A stretch of DNA of 64,000 nt. Source: QHXQ01 sp963788965. GTDB taxonomy: Bacteria; Acidobacteriota; Blastocatellia; Pyrinomonadales; Pyrinomonadaceae. A model generated the notes under the pieces. That model had not been told where the DNA came from. It made no database searches and saw only the letters and a program-made list of their open reading frames with translations. Location: the NCBI GenBank assembly GCA_963788965.1, contig CAWBIK010000005.1, positions 496,001 through 560,000 on the forward strand. Reading direction: 5' to 3'. The number at the start of each line of letters is the position of its first letter. The stretch's first letter is position 1. Shown here piece after piece: positions 55,105 to 64,000 of the stretch. The position numbers and the translations under genes are program-made.

Positions 55105-57474
55105 ATGGACACCGTGATCACACCCGAAGTAGTCGCCGCGCACAATCTCACCGGGGCCGAATACGAACGCATTAAAGAGTTGCTAGGCCGCACGCCGTCG
55201 CTGGTCGAGTTGGGCATCTTCTCTGTGATGTGGTCGGAACACTGTTCTTATAAATCATCGAAGGTGCATCTGCGGCGTCTGCCGACGCGCAACGAGCGCG
55301 TGGTTGTGCCGCCGGGCGAGAACGCGGGCGTCGTGGATATCGGCGACGGCTGGTGCGCCGCCTTCAAAGTCGAGTCACATAATCATCCGTCGTTCATCGA
55401 ACCGTTTCAGGGCGCGGCGACGGGCGTGGGCGGCATCCTGCGCGACATCTTCACGATGGGCGCGCGCCCCGTCGCGGCGATGAACTAGCTTGCGCTTCGG
55501 TTCGCTCGACCACGCACGGACAGGCCGGCGCAACCGTGCGCTCTTGGCCGGTGTCGTCGCGGGCATCGCGCACTATGGCAACGCGTTCGGCGTCGCCACC
55601 GTCGGCGGCGAGGTCATGTTCGACGATGCTTATGCGTTGAACCCGCTCGTCAACGCGTTTGCGCTTGGTCTTGTGCGTCACGATCAAATCTTCTTCGGGC
55701 GCGCGGCGGGCGTCGGCAATCCTGTCTTGTACGTCGGCGCAAAGACGGGGCGCGACGGCATCCACGGCGCGACGATGGCCTCGGCCGAATTTGACGACGA
55801 GGCGTTAGAGAAACGACCGACCGTGCAGGTCGGCGATCCGTTTTTAGAAAAACTGTTATTGGAAGCGTGCCTCGAAGCGATGCGTAGCGGCGCGGTCGCG
55901 GGCATTCAAGACATGGGCGCGGCGGGCCTCACGTCTTCGTCGTGCGAGATGGCGGCGCGCGCGGGCACAGGGCCTTGAACTCGATCTCACGCTCGTGCCG
56001 CAACGCGAGCAGGCGATGACGGCTTACGAGATCATGCTGTCCGAATCGCAAGAGCGCATGTTGATCGTCGCGCATCGCGGGCGCGAGCGACAGGTCGTGG
56101 ACATCTTCAAGAATTGGGACTTGGACGCAGTCGTCATCGGGCGCGTAACCGACACGGGGCACGTGCAGGTCATGCATCACGAAGGCACGGTCGCGGACAT
56201 TCCTGTCCGGCTGTTGACCGACGAAGCGCCCGTTTACGAACGACCCATGCGCGCGCCGGATCGAAAGGATGAAAGCGGCGCATTGAATGATGAAGTTGTC
56301 GCTATTGGAGGTGGCGTTGATCTCATTTCACCCGCGCCGCCGACTGCGCCTGCGCTTGCGAGTGCCAACGGACAACGAACGACGGACGACGATCAGAGTT
56401 GATCATAATGAATCGTTGTTGCGGCTGCTGGCTGCGCCGAACGTCGCGTCGAAGGAGTGGGTCTATCGGCAGTATGATCATATGGTGCGGACGAACACGG
56501 CCGTGCTGCCCGGTGCGGACGCAGCCATCGTGCGGATCAAAGAGACGCGGCGCGCGCTCGCCATGTGTCTCGACGGCAACGGTCGTTATTGCGCGGCCGA
56601 TCCGCGCGCGGGTGCAGCGTTGGTCGTCGCCGAAGCGGCGCGCAACGTCGTCTGCGTCGGCGCGCGCCCGATTGCGATCACGAACTGTTTGAACTTCGCT
56701 TCGCCCGAACGACCCGAAGTGATGTGGGCGTTCTCCGAAGTGATCGACGGCATGGCCGAAGCGTGTCGCGCGTTCGACACGCCGGTCATCTCCGGCAACG
56801 TCTCGTTCTATAACGAAACCGAAGGGCGCGGCATCTTGCCGACGCCTGTGATCGGCATGGTCGGGCTGGTCGAAGACGTGCGCCGCATCATTCAACCGGG
56901 CTTCAAACAGACGGGCGATCTCGTCGCGCTGCTCGGCACGACGAATGATGACCTCTCGATCAGCGAGTATGCCGCGACGGTGCTCGGCCGCACGACTGCC
57001 GAGATGATGCGCGCAGGCCGCGTGCCCGCGCTCGATCTGCAACTGGAACAAGCCGTACAGGCAACATGCTTGCGCGCGGCTGAAGCAGGCTTACTAAGAT
57101 CGGCGCACGATTGCGCCGACGGCGGCTTGGGCGTCGCTTTGGCCGAAGCGTGCTTCGCCACGCTCAACCGGCCAGCTATCGGCGCGGACATAACAGTCAA
57201 AGATAACTTGCCGGTCGCCACGCAACTCTTTAGCGAGTCGCCCTCGCGCATCGTCGTCAGCTTCGACGAGTCAGCCCACGCACGCCTCGCAGAGATCGCG
57301 GCTGAACTCAATTGTCCTTTCGCCGTCATCGGTCGCGTCGGCGGCGCGCAGTTGCGGATCAACATCAACGACACGCCAGTTGTCAACCGCGACATCAGCG
57401 CCCTCGAAGCCGCATGGCGCACCGCCCTCGGTCAACGGCTACAGGCCGAAGCACTGGCCTCTGCGGCCGATTAA
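55105..57474 (+). CDS. purL: Phosphoribosylformylglycinamidine synthase, PurL subunit (three frameshifts)
   Basis: The ATP-dependent synthetase that forms FGAM, working with PurS and PurQ. The N-terminus MDTVITPEVVAAHNLTGAEY is followed by WSEHCSYKSSKVHL and KVESHNHPSFIEPFQGAATG. The second half carries GARPIAITNCLNFASPERPE and HDCADGGLGVALAEACF. Frames break at about 55487 (AACTAGC should lose one base), about 55970 (ACAGGGCC has one G too many) and somewhere between 56260 and 56400. The essential role and clean conservation argue for sequencing indels. The region 56260-56400 is a Pro/Ala-rich linker that looks longer than usual and contains short tandem DNA units. Confidence 0.87.
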
Positions 57475-57491
57475 AACTTAGTTCGGTCGAG

Positions 57492-58360
57492 ATGCAGCAG
57501 CGCATCATTCATAATCATCGTCTGCTCGAACCGGCCAGAGCGCGTGTGCCTGCGTTGACGGCGGCGGCGCGTGATGGCCGCGGCGTGTTCACGACGGTGG
57601 CGGTGCAGCGCGGGCGCGCATTTCTGTGGGCGCGACACTGGGCGCGGCTGGTCGAACATGCAGCGCGTGCGGGCGTCGCGCTCGGCGAGTTGGACGAGTT
57701 AAACGTCGGTGCTGATCTTGCGCGTCTGCTGGCAGCGAACAACGTCGAGCGCGGGCTGGCGCGCGTGACGTTGTTGGCGCGCGAAGATGAAGCGAGACGC
57801 GGGCGGATAAAGAGGTTGCGACCGATCTTTTGATCACGACGAGCGATGCGCCTGCGTCGGCGGATGAAGGGCTGGCGCTCACGCTGTCGCCGTTTCGGGT
57901 GAACACGTATGCGGCGCTCGCGGGCGTTAAGAGCGTGAGTTATCTGGAACAGACGTTGGCGCAGGCCGAGGCGCGGGCGCGCGACTTCGACGAGGCGGTG
58001 CAGTTGAACGAACGCGGCGAGATTGCGGGCGCGACGCGGGCGAATCTGTTCTGGGTCACGAAGGGCACGGCGCACACGCCCGCGCTCTCGACGGGCGCGC
58101 TCGCGGGCACGACGCGCGAGTGCGTGCTCGAACTCGCCGCCGAACTGTCCGTGCCCGTCGTCGAAGGCGTCTATGAGTTGGCGCAACTCGGCGACGCGGA
58201 CGAAATCTTTCTCACCTCCGCACGGCTCGGCGTCGGGCTGGTGACGACCTATGATTTTCATCGCTACACTGTGCCCGCCGGCAGTGTCGCCCTGCGGTTG
58301 CACGAAGCGTTGCGGCAACTCATGCTGCGTGCGCCGGAAGATGATGGCAGTGATGAATGA
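57492..58360 (+). CDS. Aminotransferase class IV (aminodeoxychorismate lyase or branched-chain type; frameshift near 57800)
   Basis: A PLP fold-type IV enzyme. The N-terminal domain is GRGVFTTVAVQRGRAFLWAR. After a shift near 57800 the frame reads VATDLLITTSDAPASADEG. The PLP Lys is in ALAGVKSVSYLEQTLAQAEA, and the cofactor loop NERGEIAGATRANLFWV has Gly where many members have Glu. IFLTSARLGVGLVTTYDF follows, and the protein ends GSDE. It could be PabC (folate synthesis) or a branched-chain or D-amino acid transaminase; the class is sure, the substrate is not. It starts 17 bases after purL. Confidence 0.8.
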
Positions 58361-58447
58361 TAAAAGTGTCGCTATGGCGAGCGGTCGCGTGGCGTGAGTT
58401 GTAGTAGCTCTTGGTGCTATTCGAGCGATCAAAGAAAGGTTGAGATT

Positions 58448-59242
58448 ATGGTCATTAAATGGTTGATGGCTTGCATCTGTGTTAGCACAGCACTCTTGTT
58501 GACGGGTTGCAAAGATGCTAACAAGACGACTCCGGCAACGAACACGACGACGGCGACAGGGCCGGCTGGCACGCCGTCGCCAGTGACGGGCGGCACGGTC
58601 ACAGGAGTTGAGCGCGTTAAGCCTGCGCCGGGCACGGGTAATGTGCAGGGGAAAGTTTTGTATAACGGCAAGCCGGCCGAGAATATTGAAGTTAAGTTGT
58701 GCGCAGAGTTCAACCAGTTCCTCGGCGGTTGTGGCGGGAAAAGCTATACGGCGCGCACGGACAAGGACGGCGAGTATGTGATCGTGAACGTCGAGCCGAA
58801 AGTCTATGAGGGTTTGCTGGCGCGTGTGTTCGACACCGACGGGTATATCTTTGCGACGACGGGCATCGCCGGCCTCAGTTCAACCAAGTATGAAGTTAGT
58901 GCTGATAAGACGCTGTTCGTCGCGCCGACCAATCTGTTCAAGGATGATCTGAAGACGCTCAACCCGAAGGCGGGCGCTAAAGTGAGCGCGCAAAATCTTG
59001 AGTTGAAATGGGCGGCGTACCCAGACGCGGCTTATTACAAGTTCAGCATCTATCCGGAAGATTCAAGCACCACCTCGCCGTACATCAACGAGCGCATCGA
59101 GGCCACTACCTTTGCGATTGATAAGCCGCTGGCGAAAGGCACTTATCGCTGGCAAGTTGCGGCGTACAACAACGCAGACCAAAAGTTGTCCGAAAGCAGC
59201 CGCGACATTAAATTCACCATCACCGATGGCGCGACGCAATAG
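58448..59242 (+). CDS. Lipoprotein with carboxypeptidase regulatory-like domain
   Basis: 264 residues. The lipobox is LLTGC (about residue 21) after MVIKWLMACICVSTALLLTG, and a Thr/Ala/Pro-rich tether follows. Domain one, GNVQGKVLYNGKPAENIEVK, is a carboxypeptidase-regulatory-like beta fold. The C-terminal half ends WQVAAYNNADQKLSESSRDI, an Ig/FN3-like beta domain. AAAGG precedes the ATG. It is likely on the outer or inner membrane surface; no enzymatic motif is present. Confidence 0.78.
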   Translation: MVIKWLMACICVSTALLLTGCKDANKTTPATNTTTATGPAGTPSPVTGGTVTGVERVKPAPGTGNVQGKVLYNGKPAENIEVKLCAEFNQFLGGCGGKSYTARTDKDGEYVIVNVEPKVYEGLLARVFDTDGYIFATTGIAGLSSTKYEVSADKTLFVAPTNLFKDDLKTLNPKAGAKVSAQNLELKWAAYPDAAYYKFSIYPEDSSTTSPYINERIEATTFAIDKPLAKGTYRWQVAAYNNADQKLSESSRDIKFTITDGATQ

Positions 59243-59278
59243 CGACGCGGGCGTTAGCACGAAACCTGATCGCCGTTG

Positions 59279-60352
59279 ATGCTTATGACAAGCTGGCTGC
59301 AAGTTAAGTCGTTGTTGGGCGCGTTGGTGTTGTGCGCTCTGGTGCTTGCGCCGGCTGGTCAAGCGACGGGACAGAAGCAGGCGGCGCAGCTTGACGTGTC
59401 GGCGTTGCGGCGCGCGTTCGACGCGGCGTGTGCGGCGGAGTTCGAGTTGGTGCGGACGGAGTTGGCGCACAACAATTCGCAGCATACGGGCGCGCGCTAC
59501 TGGCTGGCGCACGTCCGCCCCAGACGAAGCGGCGTCTTTACGGTCCAGTACAGATACAAGCACAGCGATCCGATGTTCACGCATGGCGTGCGCGCGCTCT
59601 CGTTCACCGTCGGCCCGCGCGGCTGCCCACGGCTGCCGCAGTATTTCCACCCGGCGACCTACGGTTGTCTCGGCGACACGTTCATCTTGCCCATCATTCT
59701 CGACGCGTACACCGGCCACACGTTCAGTCTGCGCAAACAGCCGTATGATGCGACGCTCTGGGAGACAGTGGCGGCGCAGCCGTCAGGAGCGGACGAGAAG
59801 CTTGACACGAGCGCGGTCGTTAATCCGGCCGCGGAGTATGTGCAGTATGTCGGGCGACGGGTATACGACATGCCGCACCGCAACCGCGGCGGCAACACGC
59901 GAGAATTTTCGGCCACCTTCATCGCGCGCAAACCGGGCCGGTTCAATCTTGCGCTCGGCAGCACAACGCCGGGCGTGGCCGGCGCAGAGCCGGGGCTGGA
60001 CGGTTCTGTCCCCATCCTAATTATCGCGCCGGGCGTGCCGCTCACGATGGTGGTGCAACACGAAGAGGTTGACGAATACGATGGCGACCCGCCGCGCTTC
60101 TCCGTCCACGGCGGCAGCGGCGGCTATCGCACGAATCTCATCGTCGTGCAACCGGGCGACCACTTCTCGCTCCGCTATGCCACCAGCGTCCAACAGCGTT
60201 CGTATGACCGCGCAGAGCCGCCGCAAGCAACGCTCAACGAACTCGTCCCCGTCATCGGGCAACTACCGTTCACGCTCGATCCGACCTTCTCCTTCAACGC
60301 ATGGCTCGCCGGTTATCTGGCCCTTGAACCGCCCCGCCCAAAAGGTCTTTAA
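59279..60352 (+). CDS. Secreted protein of unknown function, 357 residues
   Basis: A signal peptide (SLLGALVLCALVLAPAGQATG) comes first. The mature protein is soluble and rich in beta structure, with QYFHPATYGCLGDTFILPII and RRVYDMPHRNRGGNTREFSA. A later part reads VQHEEVDEYDGDPPRFSVHG. I do not recognise the family. A TTG one codon before the ATG is also possible. It follows the lipoprotein gene by 36 bases and may be cotranscribed. Its TAA stop abuts the palindrome 60353-60411. Confidence 0.65.
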   Translation: MLMTSWLQVKSLLGALVLCALVLAPAGQATGQKQAAQLDVSALRRAFDAACAAEFELVRTELAHNNSQHTGARYWLAHVRPRRSGVFTVQYRYKHSDPMFTHGVRALSFTVGPRGCPRLPQYFHPATYGCLGDTFILPIILDAYTGHTFSLRKQPYDATLWETVAAQPSGADEKLDTSAVVNPAAEYVQYVGRRVYDMPHRNRGGNTREFSATFIARKPGRFNLALGSTTPGVAGAEPGLDGSVPILIIAPGVPLTMVVQHEEVDEYDGDPPRFSVHGGSGGYRTNLIVVQPGDHFSLRYATSVQQRSYDRAEPPQATLNELVPVIGQLPFTLDPTFSFNAWLAGYLALEPPRPKGL

Positions 60353-60411
60353 CGAAGAAACGATGAAGGCTGAATAAGGCACAGTGCCTTATTCAGCCTT
60401 CAGCCTTCGTC
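60353..60411. repeat. Palindromic element, 17-bp perfect arms
   Basis: AAGGCTGAATAAGGCAC (60366-60382) pairs with GTGCCTTATTCAGCCTT (60384-60400) around a single A. ACGAAGAAACGATG units lie outside. It starts directly after the stop of the previous gene and faces the convergent DUF3857 gene, so it can serve both as a terminator. Confidence 0.85.
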
Positions 60412-60425
60412 ATTACTTTGTCGTG

Positions 60426-62396
60426 TTACTTGCGTGCGAGGACGACGGGGGCTTGCTCGGCGGCGCGGATGCGCTCGAAGAAGTTGCGCACGGTGGCGTA
60501 CTGTTCGACGGGGATGGTGGCGGCGCGTTGCAGGAGCGTGCGCGTGAAGTGGAGTTGCCCGTCTTTGACCGCATAGGTCGCGGCATATGTGCCGAACGGG
60601 GCGTCGAGTTTGACCGCGTCGGGCAGTTCGTCCACGTCGAAGCCGGCGGGCAGTTTGACGTTGACCGTCTCGGTGTAGGCGTATGAGCTAAGCACGACCG
60701 GGTGCTTGCGCGCCGTCGCGTTGAGGAACACGGACTCGCGGCGCGAGACGATGGCCGGTTTGAAGACGAGCAAGCGATCCTGCATCAACTGGCCGTAAGC
60801 TGCGGCCGTGAACTCAACGTCGAGCGCGAAGCGGCCGTCGCCGTTGCCATCGGCCGGTTCGACCTTAGTGATCTTCGCGGCGGTCGCCCCGCGCGTGATC
60901 CAGTCTTCGATCATCTTGTTGTATTCGGGGCGCGCAAGCCGACGAAAACTCGCGCGCTCGCGCACCGCCGATTGCCCGGCGGAACGCTCGCGCACGAGCG
61001 CCGTGATCGAGCCGTCGGCAGCGAGATTGACTTCGGCCTGCCGTTCGAGTTGATTCGCTTCGGGCGGCGTGACCGGCATACGCAGGAGCGCGCCCGCGTC
61101 GCCCGCCGCGACAAGCGCGAAGCTGTTCTGTTCGTGACCGGGCAGATCGCCAACGGGCGTGTTGTCGTCGGTCGCATCGAAGATGAGCAGGCGGCCGAGT
61201 TTCGGATGCTCGATGATGGTCGGGCCTTGCGTCTGTCGGCCGACCTTGACGGCGACGATGCAGTGGTTGAACTGGCTGGGCGAAGCCCACTCTTCGCGCA
61301 CGTAAGTTTGATCGCCCGAATAGATCAAGACGGGGAAGGCTTCGATGCCGACGGCCTTCAAGAGCGCGCGCATCAGGTTCGCTTTGTCCTTGCAGTCGCC
61401 GTAACGTTTCGCCATGACTTCGGCGGCCGAGTGCGGGCGGAAGCGACCCACGCCGATCTGGATCGAGATGTATTGCAGACTCTGAACGTAGCGCGCGATG
61501 GCTTGAATGCGCGCCAGTTCGGTTTGCGCGCCTGCGGTCAACTCGCGCGCTTTGGCGGCGACCGTCTCGTCGGGCGCGGCCTGCGGGTCGGACAGTTCGC
61601 TGTACCAGCGCGACACCTCGGTCCAGTTGGTGAAGTTGCGCGCGCCGATGGTGGCGGGCGCTGCGCCCTGCGCGGGCGCGTATGAGATGGCGATGCGCGG
61701 GGCCATGCTGCTGACGCGCGGGCTGGCAACCTCCGGTTCAATCGGCGCAAGCTCGCGCAACTCCCACGTATAAGTTGAACCCGCTATGGTCGGTTCGACT
61801 TTGGCGTGGTTGAAGGTGACGGTGCTGGCGCTCCAACCTGTCGGCAGACTGAGCGCATAGCGCGAGATGAGCGCGGGCAGCCGATTTTGAAACTCCCACT
61901 TCTCTTGCGGAAAGAGCGCGCGCTCCTCGGTCACGGATTGATAGCCGAAGACCGCGCCCGCGTCCGCCTCGTCCTTCGCGCTGATGAACTTGTAGCGCGA
62001 CTCGTTATAGACATCGTTGATGTCGCCCGCGAGATCGACCGTCTCGTCCTTGCCGTAGCGTTTGATCTGGCCGCCGGGCCGGATGAGCCACGCGCGCAGT
62101 TCGCGCACCTTGCCCGTGTCCGTCTCGTAGCCTTCGCGGGCTTCGGCGAAGTAACGCCCTTCGCGCGTCAGGATGCGGATCGCATAGGTGGTCGTCTTGA
62201 CCATGCGCCCGTCTGGGTTGATCGTGACCTGCTGCTCGTTGAGCAGGACGACGGCGGGCACGTCTTTGGCATAAGCGGGCGCGACCGAGGCCGCGGCCTG
62301 TTGCAACCACGGGGGCGCGTCGTCGCCTGCGGCCAGCGCGGGCGCGCACGACAATGCGAGCAGTAAACAGACGAGGCTGAGTGTGCGATAAAACAT
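60426..62396 (-). CDS. DUF3857 / transglutaminase-like secreted protein with intact catalytic triad
   Basis: 656 residues. A signal peptide (FYRTLSLVCLLLALSCAPAL) follows the ATG, with GGAG upstream; the longer frame is not conserved. The N-terminal DUF3857 domain has TINPDGRMVKTTTYAIRIL. The transglutaminase-like core carries Cys in RYGDCKDKANLMRALLKAVG, His in FNHCIVAVK and Asp in IFDATDDNTP. A C-terminal beta domain follows. It would act in the periplasm or outside the cell as a cysteine protease or acyltransferase; the target is unknown. It starts 13 bases after the end of the second DUF3857 gene, in one operon. Confidence 0.86.
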   Translation of the reverse strand: MFYRTLSLVCLLLALSCAPALAAGDDAPPWLQQAAASVAPAYAKDVPAVVLLNEQQVTINPDGRMVKTTTYAIRILTREGRYFAEAREGYETDTGKVRELRAWLIRPGGQIKRYGKDETVDLAGDINDVYNESRYKFISAKDEADAGAVFGYQSVTEERALFPQEKWEFQNRLPALISRYALSLPTGWSASTVTFNHAKVEPTIAGSTYTWELRELAPIEPEVASPRVSSMAPRIAISYAPAQGAAPATIGARNFTNWTEVSRWYSELSDPQAAPDETVAAKARELTAGAQTELARIQAIARYVQSLQYISIQIGVGRFRPHSAAEVMAKRYGDCKDKANLMRALLKAVGIEAFPVLIYSGDQTYVREEWASPSQFNHCIVAVKVGRQTQGPTIIEHPKLGRLLIFDATDDNTPVGDLPGHEQNSFALVAAGDAGALLRMPVTPPEANQLERQAEVNLAADGSITALVRERSAGQSAVRERASFRRLARPEYNKMIEDWITRGATAAKITKVEPADGNGDGRFALDVEFTAAAYGQLMQDRLLVFKPAIVSRRESVFLNATARKHPVVLSSYAYTETVNVKLPAGFDVDELPDAVKLDAPFGTYAATYAVKDGQLHFTRTLLQRAATIPVEQYATVRNFFERIRAAEQAPVVLARK

Positions 62397-62409
62397 TGCT
62401 GACTCCGAT

Positions 62410-64000
62410 TCAGTTTGAGGTCGTCTTTGAGGTCGTCTCGGTGGCTGCGCCCTGTTTGAGCGTGATGGTGTGGTCGTCGCTCTTGTGCAACATATCGAAG
62501 AGTAGTTTGAGTTGCGGATACGAGGTCGCGGGAAAGAGCAGCCCGTTGCCGCCGCCGCCGAAGAAGAACTTGCGGCGATAGACGAGTTGGCGTCGGTCCT
62601 TTGTGACGGCGAGCGCCACGTCGTACTTGCAGATCGCACCGGCCGCGAATGGCGCGGGCGCGTCCGCGTTGTCGAGCGCGAAGCCGGTCGGCAACTCGAA
62701 CTCTACGTCGTCCTGTTCCGACCACGGATAGTTGAAATAGACCATGTTCTTGCGGTCGGCGGAAGTGAACAGTGCGCCGCGCCCGCGCTCGAAGAAGGCG
62801 GGTTGCAGAAAGAGCCGCTTGCCCGTGCGTTGCGCGTAGCCGGGCACGCGGATGTGGAAGGCATAGACGAACGGCTTGACGGGGTCTTGCACGTTCTCGA
62901 TCTTTATGTCGGCCAGCTTCGGCCGTGCTCATCTGCGCCTTGATCATGTCGCGCAAGGTCTGCTCGCGTTGCTGCGGCGAGTCGTCGTCGTTGAACTCTT
63001 TCTTGTCCGCGCCGAGGTGGCCTGTGTACTCGATCCGCACGTCGCCTTCGAGCGTGCCGTCATCGCTCAACTGTAACTTGGCCGTGCGCTTCTCAAGCGA
63101 CTTCTCCGGCTTCGAGAGCGGGGTCTGCACCCAGAGGCCCTCTTTCGGATCGGGCACGAGCGCCTGCTGCCACTCGTCCTGCCAGCGCAACATGCCGGCG
63201 GGCAGTAGGCGCTCGGCCGGATCGTAGAAGCGCCACTGGTCGCCGACCTTGACGGCGACGGCGAACATGCCGGTCTGAAGCAGGAAGTAGGGATTGGCGA
63301 AGGTCGGCTTGAAGAAGATGTCGCTGCGATCCGCCATCATGGCGAGGCGCGCGTCGAGGCCGGCGGCGTTCGCCAGCGCGCCGAAGAGATAGATCACATC
63401 CATGCGCCGTGCCCTGCCCGCGCTTCAGGGTGTCGGCGGCCGACTTGTTATCTTTCAACTTGGCGCGGTCGTCGGCCGTCAGCCCCGATGCGTCGTCGCT
63501 CACGTTCTTGATCTGCGTGCGACAAAACTCGTAGAGGCGTTCGAGTTTCTGTTCGGGCGTCGTGGCGTCGCCGACAATCGTGGCGGCCTTTTGCTTCACC
63601 TCGTCCTTCGGCTTCAGGTCGTCTTTGAAGACATCGTACAAGCCCTTGCCGAACTCCTTCCAGTACTTTTCGACGTTCGGTTCGCGCGCGTCCGAATAGT
63701 AGACGAGCAGCCACGCGCGCACTTCGTCGGCGGGCGGCATGCGCGGTTCTTCGTGGTAGGCCGCCACGTTCTGCAACGTCGTGCTGTAGTAGCCATCTTT
63801 CTCTTTCTCGAACTTGGGCGTCTGCATGCCGAACGGTTGGGAGCGCATCGCGTCAGCGCCGAGATAGTGGCTCGAAGGTTTGATCAGGTACTTGATCGAA
63901 TGGACGGGAATGTCGCGCTGGAAGTGCAGCCGCGTGTAGTTGGCCGAACTGTTCGGATAGACCTCGCGCCAGCGGTACTCGATGATCGCGCCCGGCTCGA
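62410..64000 (-). CDS. DUF3857 protein lacking the catalytic Cys (partial, two frameshifts)
   Basis: The 5' part is outside the window. At the edge it reads EPGAIIEYRWREVYPNSSAN, then LHFQRDIPVHSIKYLIKPSS and GYYSTTLQNVAAYHEEPRMP. The transglutaminase-like core starts EQKLERLYEFCRTQIKNVSD. After a break near 63405 it continues MDVIYLFGALANAAGLDARL, where the usual catalytic Cys region holds GQGTA.MDV with no Cys. A second break near 62905 leads to the C-terminal domain (YAFHIRVPGYAQRTGKRLFL). The missing Cys suggests a non-catalytic paralogue of the next gene. Confidence 0.74.

Noticed and set aside
55105..57474. Programmed frameshifting in purL
   Set aside because: Three breaks with different local sequences, no shared slippery site or stimulatory structure, and many other genes in the window with the same problem. 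Assembly indels are simpler.

Overview
The window is chromosomal DNA from a high-GC bacterium, most likely an Acidobacteriota member of the Blastocatellia type. That placement is an inference. It rests on the serA / DUF1015 pair, large secreted proteins built from Calx-beta, IPT, lamin-tail and DUF4214 modules, tandem DUF3857 transglutaminase-like proteins, and GC-rich codon use. No rRNA, tRNA, CRISPR array or transposase gene was found.

Layout. 1-2512: serA (cut by the window edge), a GNAT acetyltransferase and a DUF1015 protein. 2694-7323: a giant secreted beta-propeller protein and a YceI-like protein. 7508-14492: a pterin dehydratase, a NUDIX-MBL fusion / MoxR-type ATPase / VWA-protein operon, and a class-C beta-lactamase-like hydrolase. 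14644-16039: an AT-richer pair of small genes and an unknown protein. 16135-22103: an HtrA protease, dienelactone hydrolase, MscS channel, YedY-like oxidoreductase and a zinc-ribbon subtilase. 22274-27493: a second giant secreted protein. 27761-36517: a flavoprotein reductase, GNAT domain, XRE regulator, phage-type lysozyme, 2-hydroxyacid dehydrogenase, DASS transporter, a broken DUF433 toxin-antitoxin module and an NtrC-type regulator. 36723-44358: surface and secreted proteins and a PDZ-containing histidine kinase. 44757-47138: a radical SAM/SPASM enzyme preceded by three tandem paralogous small-protein genes. 47481-58360: an M16 peptidase, a WalJ-like hydrolase, purB, purS, purQ, two thioredoxin-fold proteins, purL and a class IV aminotransferase. 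58448-64000: secreted proteins and two DUF3857 proteins.

Two properties cut across the whole window. First, about sixteen intergenic palindromic elements, made of short tandem units arranged as inverted repeats, sit at or within a few bases of stop codons. Some supply the stop codon and the last residues of the gene. Second, more than twenty single-base frameshifts break otherwise intact conserved genes, including purL. Several can be repaired by removing one base, which points to uncorrected indels in the assembly rather than gene decay. Such genes are therefore annotated as single CDS entries spanning the breaks.

The best candidate for an undescribed system is the radical SAM/SPASM locus with its three Lys/Ala-leader small proteins (DUF1843-like cores). 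The most striking non-coding signal is the family of stop-codon-associated palindromes.
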